A program made the position numbers and the translations under genes. 64,000 bases of DNA from GCA-003244245 sp963822695 (GTDB taxonomy: Bacteria > Actinomycetota > Actinomycetes > Mycobacteriales > Pseudonocardiaceae), in contig CAWGJH010000012.1 of the NCBI GenBank assembly GCA_963822695.1, forward strand, positions 49,330 through 113,329. Direction: 5' to 3'. The notes beneath the pieces are model-generated. The model worked only from the letters and a program-made list of their open reading frames with translations. It had not been told where the DNA came from and searched no databases. Positions 25,988 through 34,537 of this stretch are shown in pieces. Position 1 is the stretch's first letter, and each line of letters opens with the position of its first letter.

Positions 25988-26935
25988 TGAACTGCCTTCC
26001 TTCGACGCGATTGGATAGTGAACCACCTCCAGGAGAGACGTGTGTCCGAGACCTGTGCGCGTGCTGTGCGCTTGTGGTCGTTGGCACGGCGCCAACCGTC
26101 ACTGCGAGGCGCTGACCCTGATCGCTGTGTGTGGTCACACGCACTAGAGTACGCCTGTGTCTAGTCGCCCGATAGATGAATTACAGTCGCTCCCGTCTCC
26201 CTCTTCCAAGGGGGTCGTCGCGTCCGCAGCATTGCTCCTTTCGAGCAATCCCGGAGACCTGCCCAGCGGCGAGCGTCTGGTTTTCATCTCTAGCTGGTGG
26301 ACACTTCGGCACCTTCCGGATTGGGTTTGGTGACTAACCGTGGTGGGCCGTGGCGGTGCCGCCATCGTCCCCAGCCAGGGATTGTGTACTTCGCGTAGCT
26401 TCGGTTAGGGACGGCAGGGGGCCTCAGGTGTGTCCAACGAGGACTCTCGCAGGATCGCCCTCGGTGCTGGCACCCGAACAGAACGACGACGCATCACTCC
26501 ACCCTGCCCGAACCCGTGATCCGCCAACGCAACGGTCCCATTCCGGCCGGCCGCCGGACATCCTAAAGCACGCTCTGTCTCCACTGGATCACCCTGGGTT
26601 ACCAGGCTCGATGGTGGTAGATCTTCGTCCGATGAGGGCCGCCCGTACTGGCCGGATACTCCCGCCGCCTGCCGCGCTGGGGCCGGAGTATCAACTCCTC
26701 AACGCGGCGTGTCTACCCCAATTCCTCCGAGCGCCACGTGCTCGGGGCTCGGTTCCAATATTGGGCTTTTCATGCGGTTGGCGCAGGTATCACAATAGAG
26801 ACTTGTTCGTGCCGTTCGCATCGTCTCAGGTGGCGGATCGTCGTGACTAGGACCCCCACCGAGGTCCTGGCTCAGCGGATCAAGCTCGACCTGGACAGGC
26901 TCGACCTGGACAGGGAGTTGATCCCTTCTCCGCAT
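25988..26935. other. long stretch without a supported gene
   Basis: Several frames are open but none is convincing. A minus-strand frame ending near 26699 contains TSLYCDTCANRMKSP. A tandem CTCGACCTGGACAGG repeat lies at 26886-26915. Probably decayed DNA next to the group II intron relic. Confidence 0.4.
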
Positions 26936-27360
26936 ACCGGGCTCTCCACGTGCCGTGCCCGTTGGTCAGCTGCCTGTGGTGGCGGTTGCCGGTTTCGGGG
27001 TCCAGGGGGTCGGGATGGTGTTACCGCGGTAGCGGGTTACCGGGACGCTGGATGCGCCGGTGAAGGCAACCCGTCGTGGGCTATTCTCCACCCTTTGTCG
27101 CAGAAGCGGCGGCGGAGGTATTTCATTCCGAGTCGGTGTCTGCCCGCGTATCTGGCGCGTATCCAGCGCATCAGCCGGCCCCACGCGGGGTAGTCGACCG
27201 CGCTGAATACCGCCTTGGACACTCCGTGTCGGAAGTAGTTCGCCCACCCGCGTAGTGACCTGTTGAGGCTGAGGATCAGCGGTGTGAGGTCGGCCCTGTC
27301 GTCTGCGCTTGGCCCGCTGCACCCTAGCCGTCTAGCCAGTCGCCGGGTGACCATAAACAC
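26936..27360 (-). pseudogene. group II intron reverse transcriptase/maturase, C-terminal fragment
   Basis: The minus strand gives the maturase (GIIM) domain: LNRSLRGWANYFRHGVSKAV, MRWIRARYAGRHRLG and YLRRRFCDKGW. A frameshift near 27060 moves the end, FTGASSVPVTRYRG..., into another frame. Beyond the stop lies GAGAGCCCGGTATGCGGAG, resembling the first strand of intron domain V. The catalytic polymerase half is missing, so only the 3' third of the intron ORF remains. Confidence 0.75.
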
Positions 27361-27592
27361 CTGCCGGCTCGGCCCGCGCGCAGCACGCGGGTCCGGCCCG
27401 GCGGGCAGGTGAGTAGGACGGCTGACTCAGCCGCGGCACGCGCCGACACAGGCGGCGCGCCTGATCCGGTTGTATCAGCTGACCAGCACGTCCCCTCTGG
27501 TCACCACCACACCTTGAGCCTGCTCACATCAATAACCGTACAGGTTCAGGGACCGCGTTCGCGACCGTGACGGTTGGCGGTAACATCACCCT

Positions 27593-27606
27593 ACCGCGAC
27601 AGCGGT
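27593..27606. promoter_or_regulatory. operator-like palindrome ahead of hsp20 (first copy)
   Basis: ACCGC-GACA-GCGGT, followed by GCGTACC. It lies 44 bases before the hsp20 start. The same palindrome with a different spacer sits at a matching distance ahead of the second hsp20 (31837-31850). It is unlike the HAIR and CIRCE heat-shock operators. Confidence 0.5.
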
Positions 27607-27650
27607 GCGTACCCTATCGCGTCGTGTCGAACTGGAAGGAGAGCCCCACG

Positions 27651-28091
27651 ATGCTGATGCGTACCGATCCTTTCCGGGAACTGGACCGACTGACTCACCA
27701 GTTGTTCGGCGCCACCGGTGCCACCGGCACCAGCGAGCGTCCGGCGGTGATGCCCATGGACGCCTACCGCTACGGCGAGCACTTCATCGTGCACTTCGAC
27801 CTGCCCGGGGTGGACCCGGCCTCTATCGACCTCGACCTCGACCACAACGTGCTCACCGTCAAAGCCGAGCGCAGGCCTACTTACGGGGAGGAGGTCGAGT
27901 TGCAGGTCGCCGAGCGACCCCGCGGAGTGTTCTCCCGGCAGTTGTTCCTAGGCGACACCCTGGATGCCGACCGCATCGAGGCGCACTACGAAGCCGGCGT
28001 GTTGACTCTGCGCATCCCCATCGCCGAGAAAGCCAAACCCCGCAAGATCGAGATCACCGGGGGCAGCGCACCTCAGGTAATCAACGCCTGA
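27651..28091 (+). CDS. small heat shock protein Hsp20 (alpha-crystallin type)
   Basis: 146 residues from ATG 27651 behind AAGGAGAG. An ATP-independent cytoplasmic holdase. The N-terminus reads MLMRTDPFRELDRLTHQLF. The alpha-crystallin domain includes FIVHFDLPGVDPASIDLDL, VLTVKAERRP and GVLTLRIPIAEKAKPRKI. It is closely similar to the protein at 31359-31790 and shares its leader. A strong hairpin terminator follows. Confidence 0.95.
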   Translation: MLMRTDPFRELDRLTHQLFGATGATGTSERPAVMPMDAYRYGEHFIVHFDLPGVDPASIDLDLDHNVLTVKAERRPTYGEEVELQVAERPRGVFSRQLFLGDTLDADRIEAHYEAGVLTLRIPIAEKAKPRKIEITGGSAPQVINA

Positions 28092-28133
28092 CCCGCCACG
28101 GCGCCACGGCTCAGCGGCTCAGTCCCTTGGTGC

Positions 28134-28174
28134 GGTGGGGGTGTGCCACCCGAGTCGGGTGGCACACCCCCACC
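28134..28174 (+). terminator. strong hairpin terminator after hsp20
   Basis: A perfect 20-bp stem (GGTGGGGGTGTGCCACCCGA and its complement) with a one-base loop lies 43 bases after the hsp20 stop. No long T-run follows, as usual in actinomycetes. It may serve both strands. Confidence 0.8.
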
Positions 28175-28194
28175 ACTGGGTAGCCCACTGAGCA

Positions 28195-28789
28195 CCTACA
28201 GACGAAAGCACAGGCGCACTGGCAGCGACCCGTTCACCGTGACCAGGCACACCACCAGGCCCGCGATGGTCGAGCCAATCACCGGCGGCAGGTGCAGGAT
28301 TGCCACGTTGACCATGCCCGAGGCATCCCCGCTGAGGGGTCTGCTGCAGCCGTTGCTGCAGACGCAAACGCTCATCGAGTTGCCCCAACAGCGAATTATG
28401 ACTCCGCAACCGGCCAGCATGGACGGGACTTGCGTGACGAACAGGGCGCTTGGGCGCGCCAACGGGGGAATCGCCGTGGCCAGGAACTTACTCCACAACC
28501 GCCAGGGCCGCCCCGGTCACCGTGGTAACCGCGGCCCATCGCGGGACCGTGCGGGCGCCCGGCCAAGACACCGCCGGTTCTCATCCGATGGCCAAGAACA
28601 ACGCCAAACCAACCAGCATCACCACCTCACGAGCGATGAGCAACAACTCCACTAGCCCGAAGGTCACCGCGACCCCGGCGGCGGTCACGCCCATAAAAAA
28701 CGGTGAACGGGCCTCACGCCCGTGGCTCGCCGGCCGTAGGTGCCGCGGAGTCTCGGTGGTAGCCGGGGACGTTGGATCGCCCGGCTAGT
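28195..28789 (-). pseudogene. AI-2E family transporter, decayed N-terminal half
   Basis: Reading the minus strand from about 28786: PRHLRPASHGREARSPFF, GVTAAGVAVTFGLVELLL, ALFLAIG, then a TGA where the family has Leu/Ile-type continuation, then EPAVSW and VPRWAAVTTVTGAALAV in the same frame. Further on, FVTQVPSMLA and SHNSLLGQLDERLRLQQ occur in different frames, and LSGDASGMVNVAIL follows. Order and motifs are those of AI-2E transporters (PF01594). At least one stop and two frameshifts, plus loss of the C-terminal half, show a pseudogene. Confidence 0.65.
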
Positions 28790-28942
28790 GATGCCATGGC
28801 TGGTTCCTCACCGTGGCTGAGAAGCGACACCTACGGGTTGCTATCGGGGCCATTCCGGGCGTTCGACCACGACCGCCCGGTGGGGCTGCGTGGTCAGCGG
28901 GCCGCGGTTGAGGAGATGTGACGAGTCAACAATGACGCTGGT

Positions 28943-28982
28943 ACCATCTCACAAGATGGTGGTAGGATGGTATTCAGATGGT
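28943..28982 (+). promoter_or_regulatory. repeated operator-like sites ahead of the ribbon-helix-helix gene
   Basis: ACCATCT-CACA-AGATGGT at 28943-28960 is a perfect 7-bp inverted repeat. Half-site copies GGATGGT (28965) and AGATGGT (28976) follow. They cover the promoter region up to 14 bases before the start. RHH repressors typically bind such clustered half sites, so autoregulation is likely. Confidence 0.6.
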
Positions 28983-28995
28983 TGAAGGAGGGTGG

Positions 28996-29394
28996 ATGGC
29001 TGAGCTCGACAAGAGCGAGAAGATCACCATCAACGTGGGACTGGTCGACCTCGGCGAGATCGATCTGCTCGTCGATGAGGGCTTCTACGCCAACCGCACG
29101 GACTTCATCCGCACCGCGATCCGGCGTCAGTTGGAGAGCCGGGCGGCTGCGGTGAACGAGACCGTGGCGCGCCGGACGCTGACGCTCGGAATGCAGCACC
29201 TCAGCCGCCGTGAACTTGAGGAACTCCGCGACGCGGGGCGGACGGTTGAACTGCGTGTCCTCGGGCTAGCGACCGTCGCTGAGGACGTCACCCCCGAACT
29301 CGCGTTGGCGACGATCGCCTCGGTTGAGGTACTCGGCGCCTTCCGGGCGCCGCGGGCGGTCAAGGCTGCCCTCGCCCCCCGCACCATCACCTGA
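28996..29394 (+). CDS. ribbon-helix-helix (CopG-type) transcription regulator
   Basis: 132 residues from ATG 28996, six bases behind AGGAGG. The RHH domain is at residues 7-50: EKITINVGLVDLGEIDLLVDEG and RTDFIRTAIRRQLE. The C-terminal 80 residues are helical with LSRRELEELRDAG. It probably represses its own promoter, given the half-site cluster upstream. The esterase gene follows 88 bases later, which suggests that gene as target or partner. Confidence 0.8.
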   Translation: MAELDKSEKITINVGLVDLGEIDLLVDEGFYANRTDFIRTAIRRQLESRAAAVNETVARRTLTLGMQHLSRRELEELRDAGRTVELRVLGLATVAEDVTPELALATIASVEVLGAFRAPRAVKAALAPRTIT

Positions 29395-29482
29395 GTCGTT
29401 GGCGCGCCCGGCTGGCGGGCCAGCATCTCACACGGCGCCGACCGACCGGTCAACGCCAAGGTCCCACCCCGAAAGGGTTCCC

Positions 29483-30538
29483 ATGGACGACCGCCGCACC
29501 ACCGGCATGTCCGAAGCACTCAGGCTCACCCGCGCAGGACAGCTGAGGGAGGCGTTCGCGCTCCTCCAACGCACGCTCGGCACCGCCCCACCCGCTGGGC
29601 CGGGTGGCACCGGCCCAGCAATCCCCGGGCTCCCGCTCGGCGGCCCGCTCCCGGGCGGCCACCACCTCCCACCCGCCGCGGCCGCCGCCGCACCCGGCGG
29701 CGAGATCCGCCACCTCAGCCACACCGAGCCAGCTGGGACCCGCACCTACGACCTCTACATCCCCACCAGCTACACCGGCGCGCCAGTGCCCCTAGTCGTC
29801 ATGCTGCACGGCGGCAAACAGGACGCCACCGACTTCGCCGCCGGCACCCGAATGAACGACCTCGCCGAACAGCACACGTTCCTCGTCGCCTACCCCCAAC
29901 AATCCAGCGCGGCCAACAGCGGTGGCTACTGGAACTGGTTCTCCCCCGCCGACCAGCAGGCCGACACCGGCGAGCCCGCGATCATCGCTGGCATCACCCG
30001 CCAGATCATGACCGACTACAGGGTCAACCCCGCCCAGGTGTACATCGCCGGGCTCTCCGCCGGCGGCGCGATGGCGGCGGTGATGGCCGCCACCCACCCG
30101 GAACTCTACGCCGGCGTCGCGGTGCATTCTGGGATCGCCTACCGCGCGGCACACGACGTCACCTCAGCGTTCACCGCCATGCGAACGGGCGGCTCACCCG
30201 CACCAGGCGGCCCAGCACCGTTGATCGTGTTCCACGGCGACCGCGACGGGATCGTCGCGCCAGTGAACGCCGAGAACCTCCTCGCCGCCCGGCTCGCCAC
30301 GGCTACCACCACCACGGTCTCGGACACGACCCACCTCAATGAGCGAACCCGCCACCCGTGCACCCGCACCGTACACACCGACCTCAACGGCACTGTCCTC
30401 GCCGAATCCTGGATAGTGCACGGCGGCGGCCACGCGTGGTACGGAGGCAGCCCCGTCGGGTCCTACACTGACCCACTGGGCCCCGACGCCTCCACCGAGA
30501 TCATCCGATTCTTCCTCACCCGAAACCACCGGCCCTAA
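29483..30538 (+). CDS. PHB-depolymerase-family esterase
   Basis: 351 residues from ATG 29483. Residues 1-75 are a polar and then Pro/Gly/Ala-rich lead-in without a signal peptide. The alpha/beta-hydrolase part shows VPLVVMLHGGKQDATDFA, the lipase box GLSAGGAMA (Ser near 192), Asp in FHGDRDGIVAP and His in VHGGGHAW. The TRAGQLREAFALLQRTL start is seen in the extracellular-type-1 short-chain PHA depolymerase relatives of bacteria. The substrate may be PHB or another ester. Confidence 0.88.
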   Translation: MDDRRTTGMSEALRLTRAGQLREAFALLQRTLGTAPPAGPGGTGPAIPGLPLGGPLPGGHHLPPAAAAAAPGGEIRHLSHTEPAGTRTYDLYIPTSYTGAPVPLVVMLHGGKQDATDFAAGTRMNDLAEQHTFLVAYPQQSSAANSGGYWNWFSPADQQADTGEPAIIAGITRQIMTDYRVNPAQVYIAGLSAGGAMAAVMAATHPELYAGVAVHSGIAYRAAHDVTSAFTAMRTGGSPAPGGPAPLIVFHGDRDGIVAPVNAENLLAARLATATTTTVSDTTHLNERTRHPCTRTVHTDLNGTVLAESWIVHGGGHAWYGGSPVGSYTDPLGPDASTEIIRFFLTRNHRP

Positions 30539-30738
30539 AGCGTGGGGTGGAGAATTACACCCAGCCCTCCACCCCACGCCGAGCTACCCGGGGCCGACAT
30601 CTGGCCGAGTGCAGGCATGCGCAGAGGATGACCGGCAGTCGCCGTGGCCGGCGATGCGACATAGGGTGTTGCGCGCTGGCGCCGGGATGGGCAACAACCC
30701 AACGGTGGTATCTCGCGAAGATGATGAAGGGTGACAAC

Positions 30739-31062
30739 GTGACCCAGCAGAGCCCACGACACACTCAACCCGACGACCGTCGGCAGGTCCAGCACCACAG
30801 CCTCTTTCGGGCTGCTGATCAGCAGCCCGAGGACCGAGATCCGGCGGCCCGGTCCATCACCCTCAGCGCCGCCGCGCACCCTTCCGGGGACGTGTTCTCG
30901 CACGCTTCCGAGTACGATGTCGCGGAGCAACAGCGCCCGGCCACTCAACACGACGAGGTGACTATGCGGTCCCTTCGGCTCCCCTTCGAAACCGAAGCCG
31001 ACACCCTCGACGCACTCGATCAGCGGCGGTCCGTCCCCATCGATGAAGACGACGACCGGTAA
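30739..31062 (+). CDS. hypothetical acidic disordered protein
   Basis: 107 residues from GTG 30739 (alternatives ATG 30721 or 30724), behind GAAGGGTGA. Gln-, Asp- and Arg-rich, without hydrophobic core (RQVQHHSLFRAADQQPED, SIPIDEDDDR-like end). Probably disordered. No family recognised. Confidence 0.4.
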   Translation: MTQQSPRHTQPDDRRQVQHHSLFRAADQQPEDRDPAARSITLSAAAHPSGDVFSHASEYDVAEQQRPATQHDEVTMRSLRLPFETEADTLDALDQRRSVPIDEDDDR

Positions 31063-31268
31063 ATCCTGGATCGGACAAATCGGGCACTGTCACGTCACAC
31101 CGAATGCAGGGTGGGGAAACGACTATAAAATACCATACAGGTTCGTAGTGGAGGGTGTGTCCGCACCAGGGGACGTGGCAGGGCTGTCGAGACCGGACAC
31201 GCCCCCAGCGTTTCGACATATGTCGCCGATCCGCGCCCTGTCGGTTGTGGTGGTCGGTTGGCTATCCG

Positions 31269-31310
31269 GCATTCGGGGGGCCACGCAACATTGCGTGGCC
31301 CCCCGAATGC
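31269..31310 (-). terminator. strong hairpin terminator after the second hsp20
   Basis: A perfect 20-bp stem (GCATTCGGGGGGCCACGCAA and its complement) with a 2-base loop lies about 50 bases after the stop of the minus-strand hsp20. The placement mirrors the hairpin at 28134-28174 after the first hsp20. Confidence 0.75.
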
Positions 31311-31358
31311 GGCAGGGGGCTGCTCCACCGGTGTTGCTGTGTCGTGGCGGGTGCAGGG

Positions 31359-31790
31359 TCAGGCGTTGATCACCTGGGGTGCGTTACCTCCGCTGATTTC
31401 GATCTTGCGTGGCTTGGCCTTCTCGGCGATAGGCAGGCGTAGGGTCAGCACCCCGGCGTCGTAGTGCGCCTCGATGCGGTCGGCGTCGAGGGTGTCGCCC
31501 AGAAACAGCTGCCGGGAGAACACCCCGCGGGGCCGCTCAGCGACCTGCAGTTCGACATCCTCCCCGTAGGGGGGGACGCGCTCGGCTTTGACGGTGAGCA
31601 CGTTGCGTTCGACGTCGAGGTCAATGGAGGAGGGGTCCACTCCGGGCAGGTCGAAGTGCACGACGAACTGCTCGCCGTGACGGTAGGCGTCCATGGGCAT
31701 CACCGCCGGGCGCGAGGGGGTGCCGTTGGTGCCGAACAGTTGTTGGGTCAGGCGGTCAAGCTCCCGGAACGGGTCGGTACGCATCAGCAT
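31359..31790 (-). CDS. small heat shock protein Hsp20 (alpha-crystallin type), second copy
   Basis: 143 residues from ATG 31790 behind AAGGAGAG. It is nearly identical to the protein at 27651-28091 except for a shortened N-terminal insert (FGTNGTPSRP). The same crystallin-domain landmarks are present: VVHFDLPGVDPSSIDLDV, GVLTLRLPIAEKAKPRKI. Gene, leader, operator and terminator are all duplicated in inverted orientation 3.7 kb apart. Confidence 0.95.
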   Translation of the reverse strand: MLMRTDPFRELDRLTQQLFGTNGTPSRPAVMPMDAYRHGEQFVVHFDLPGVDPSSIDLDVERNVLTVKAERVPPYGEDVELQVAERPRGVFSRQLFLGDTLDADRIEAHYDAGVLTLRLPIAEKAKPRKIEISGGNAPQVINA

Positions 31791-31836
31791 CGTGGTTCTC
31801 TCCTTCCAGGGCGTCGGCACGACGCGACAGGTACGC

Positions 31837-31850
31837 ACCGCTAGCGCGGT
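31837..31850. promoter_or_regulatory. operator-like palindrome ahead of hsp20 (second copy)
   Basis: ACCGC-TAGC-GCGGT on the plus strand, 46 bases from the hsp20 start on the minus strand. Flanks (TAACATCAT on one side, GCGTACC on the other) match those of the site at 27593-27606. Confidence 0.5.
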
Positions 31851-32425
31851 ATGATGATGTTATCGTCCTCAGAGACAGTAGTAAAGTTCTTCCTGGCGGT
31901 AGATTTTCCTTGATAGGAGATCACTCCAGGTGTGGCGGTGACGAGGGGAACGCGCTGGGCACCAGGCATGCACCAGGTACAACTATCCAGCAGCCATGGG
32001 TGACGCTGAGTAGCGCTGCCCCAGGCGCGCGGAGTGTTCTCGCCAGGGGTGATGCCGCGTCACGCAGAGCGGTGTCTGCCCTGTTCGCCCGGGACGGATC
32101 GTGGCGTCCTGCTCGCTCGCGCCCAGCGCTGCCTGCGCCGGGGCCTGGCGCCAGTGTGAATCCGCGGTCGTGGCCAGCCAGCATCCACCACCCGCTGAAA
32201 CTCCGCCGAGGAGGGGGTAGACAACATGCGTTGCGCGCTCTATTGTCTGCTGTGCACGCAGTAAGAGGTTGTTCCTTCGTGAGGAGGTGATAGCCGCGGA
32301 CTGTGACACTGGTGGCGACGGTGCGTTGCTCTCCCGCATCGTGATCACCCCGGTTCGGGATCTCCCGGACCGCGCGGCGATAACCCGTGGGGCTACCGCC
32401 GCCTAAGGAGAGTTCACCCCGCTGA

Positions 32426-32469
32426 GGGGCCCTGGCAGTCCTTTGTTTCGTCGCGGCTGCCAGGGCCCC
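32426..32469. terminator. hairpin, possible terminator
   Basis: GGGGCCCTGGCAG and its exact complement, separated by 18 bases with a T-rich loop, 20 bases after the TAA that closes the open tail at 32404-32406. It looks like the terminator of a now decayed gene. Confidence 0.5.
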
Positions 32470-32725
32470 AGTGGCACCCGGAGCCCAGGTGACACGACTG
32501 CGGCGCTATAGCCGGGCCGATCTCACGCTGGCGATGCGGGTCCGCGAACGGCCGGCGAAGTCGATCAGCGCGGTAGTGGACAGGTCAAGGAAGCGCTTGC
32601 AGGAGGCAGCGCAAGGGGCAGGTGCACAAGGAAAGGCAGGAGGTTGAGGAACGGGTCAAGATGGAGGTGGTCGCCGCGAAGTTTTGGCGTACATCGGAAT
32701 CAGGACAGGTTCATTCTCCCTAGAT

Positions 32726-32755
32726 AAGGTGCCCGGTCGAATGACCGGGCACCTT
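32726..32755. terminator. hairpin, possible terminator
   Basis: AAGGTGCCCGGTC, a GAAT loop, and the exact complement: a perfect 13-bp stem. No clear gene ends nearby on either strand. Confidence 0.5.
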
Positions 32756-32841
32756 GAGAGGTTGAAGCCCTGTCGCCTGCATCTCGGAGGATGGGACAAA
32801 GACATCCCAGGCGCTTAAAAGTCAAGCTGCAGCCGCCGGTG

Positions 32842-32885
32842 GTCAGGTATTGAAGGTGACCTCGTCAGGTATTGAAGGTGACCTC
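32842..32885. repeat. perfect tandem repeat, two 22-bp units
   Basis: GTCAGGTATTGAAGGTGACC(TC) occurs twice head to tail without change, 65 bases beyond the stop of the minus-strand gene at 32950-33399. Each unit contains GGT...ACC symmetry, so it could be a protein-binding site or slippage product. Confidence 0.7.
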
Positions 32886-32949
32886 TACGAGCCGCTGCCC
32901 GTTACGCAGCGGAGCCGAGTCGACCTCCTGGTGACCCTGCCCGGCCTGG

Positions 32950-33399
32950 TCAGGTAGTGAGTTGCTCGAAATAGCGGTTGATCGATGATGCCCGGTCACG
33001 GCAGATGTTCTCGATCGCCTGGATGGTCTTGTCGGGTCCTTGGGCCGGAAGCTGGGCGGCTGCCTCAGACGCGAAGGCAGCTGCGTGGCTCTGCGACTTG
33101 GCCCAGAAGTCTGAGACGTTTTTGGCGGCAGCGGCAACGATTGCCGCCTGAGCCATTGAGTGGGCTTGCGTGCCGATTTCGGAACACTCGTGGAGGAAGG
33201 CGTCGATCGCTGTTGCGGCGGCGGCAGCCGAGGCCTGCCGACACCTGGCCATGATCGCCTGAACTTCCGGGAGGCGCTTGCCCGGCGATGTGCTGGCCAC
33301 GGCGTCGATCATGCAGGTCTGCTCGGAGCCGTTGATCTCCACGAGTTTCGCGCGGAGTTGCTCGAGGGGATCAGCCAGTTCGGGCGGGAGGGACAACAT
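32950..33399 (-). CDS. hypothetical Ala-rich helical protein
   Basis: 149 residues from ATG 33399, with AGAGGAG upstream. The product is soluble and almost wholly helical, with Ala-rich repeats (MARCRQASAAAAATAIDAF, HSMAQAAIVAAAAKNVSDF, AAAFASEAAAQLPAQ). No signal or membrane segment. No family recognised. The long helices could form a bundle like those of small regulatory or phasin-like proteins; that is speculation. Confidence 0.6.
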   Translation of the reverse strand: MLSLPPELADPLEQLRAKLVEINGSEQTCMIDAVASTSPGKRLPEVQAIMARCRQASAAAAATAIDAFLHECSEIGTQAHSMAQAAIVAAAAKNVSDFWAKSQSHAAAFASEAAAQLPAQGPDKTIQAIENICRDRASSINRYFEQLTT

Positions 33400-33640
33400 C
33401 GAACGGCTCCTCTGGTCGTGACATCACGGGACCGTAAGCACAGCTTGACATCCGTGCGATGCGGGAGGAAAGGACAACGCGGTGCCCACTTGGTGGGAGA
33501 CCGGGGTGTCCTGCACCGCGCGTGTCCGGCAGGTCGTTGGCCTCGGCCAGGTGCAGGCCCAGGCTGTCACCAGTGCCCCCAACGGTGATCACCGGGGTCG
33601 CGCGATGTCCCCGCTTCCCCAGTTTTCCCGCTTTCGGTCC

Positions 33641-34537
33641 TCAGCCGATATATCTGCGGGCCCGGGAATGTCGCTGCGGCTCCTCCAGCAGCCGCAATCC
33701 GCGCTCGACCTCGGGCGGGACCACCCGGCGTTCTCGCAGCACCCAGCCCAGTCCCGCGAGCGCCTCGCCGACCGCAACCACGCTGGTCCGGTCTCTCGGC
33801 ACCGAGCGCAGCAGCGTGCCGGTGCGCCGCAACGCGCTCGGTAGCGGACGGCGCAACCACGCTGTCCACAACGTGTTGCGGATACCCAACTGCCGCCGGC
33901 GTCGGGGATCGCGGGCGGCTGACGGGGCATGCTCGATCACCACGTCCGGTGCCCAGCACATCCACCAGCCCTGAGCAGCGAGGTCCAGGGAGAGCAGTTC
34001 CTCCTCCCCGCCCAGCCACAGCCGGGGTGAGAATCCGCCTACTTCCCGGAACGCAGCGACGCGAAACATGCTCGCCCCTGCGAGCACGCCGAGCAGAGCC
34101 GGACCGGGCAACCATGCTGGGCCGGGCACCGGCGAGTCCCGTAGCTCCGGAGTGATGGGGTCCTCGACCATCGTCGGTGCGACCAGGATCCGGCCCGTCA
34201 CCGACGCGAGTCCCGGGTGGGCGTCGAGGAGGTCGGCAGCGCGGGTTAGCGCGCCGGGCCGCCACCGCGTGTCGTCGTCGCAGAAGGCCACATAGGGCGT
34301 GTCGATGTCTCGAACCGCCACGTTACGGCCCAGTGCGCCCAGGTTCCGGTCGCTGCGCAGCAGGGTCACCTGGCCGAAATGTTCAGCGACGGCATCAGCG
34401 CTGTGGTCGCTCGAGCCGTTGTCGACGACCACCACGGGAGCGCGGTCGGGCAGTGCGGTCATGTGGTGGAGGGTTCGCAGCAGTTCCGCCTTACGATTCC
34501 GTGTGATGATCACGACGGTGGCCCCGCCGGTCGTCAC
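33641..34537 (-). CDS. glycosyltransferase family 2
   Basis: 298 residues from GTG 34537, whose start overlaps the stop of the upstream GT2 gene by four bases. GT-A fold: ATVVIITRNRKAELLRTL, VVVVDNGSSDHSADA, FCDDDTRW (DxD metal site) and GGEEELLSLDLAAQGW with the catalytic-side Glu. It probably transfers a sugar from a nucleotide donor in the cytoplasm. It forms an operon with the GT2 at 34534-35403, divergent from the heptose cluster. Confidence 0.9.
   Translation of the reverse strand: MTTGGATVVIITRNRKAELLRTLHHMTALPDRAPVVVVDNGSSDHSADAVAEHFGQVTLLRSDRNLGALGRNVAVRDIDTPYVAFCDDDTRWRPGALTRAADLLDAHPGLASVTGRILVAPTMVEDPITPELRDSPVPGPAWLPGPALLGVLAGASMFRVAAFREVGGFSPRLWLGGEEELLSLDLAAQGWWMCWAPDVVIEHAPSAARDPRRRRQLGIRNTLWTAWLRRPLPSALRRTGTLLRSVPRDRTSVVAVGEALAGLGWVLRERRVVPPEVERGLRLLEEPQRHSRARRYIG

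Larger units (their letters stand above)
31851..32949. other. long stretch with repeats and hairpins but no supported gene
   Basis: A plus-strand open tail at about 32268-32406 (LFLREEVIAADCDTGGDGAL, VITPVRDLPDRAAI, stop TAA) reads like the 3' end of a gene whose front is gone; I do not recognise it. Two hairpins (32426-32469, 32726-32755) and a tandem 22-bp repeat (32842-32885) follow. Probably decayed DNA. Confidence 0.4.

Noticed and set aside
26350..26850. 166-codon plus-strand frame
   Set aside because: Pro/Arg/Ser shadow composition, no motif or ribosome site.
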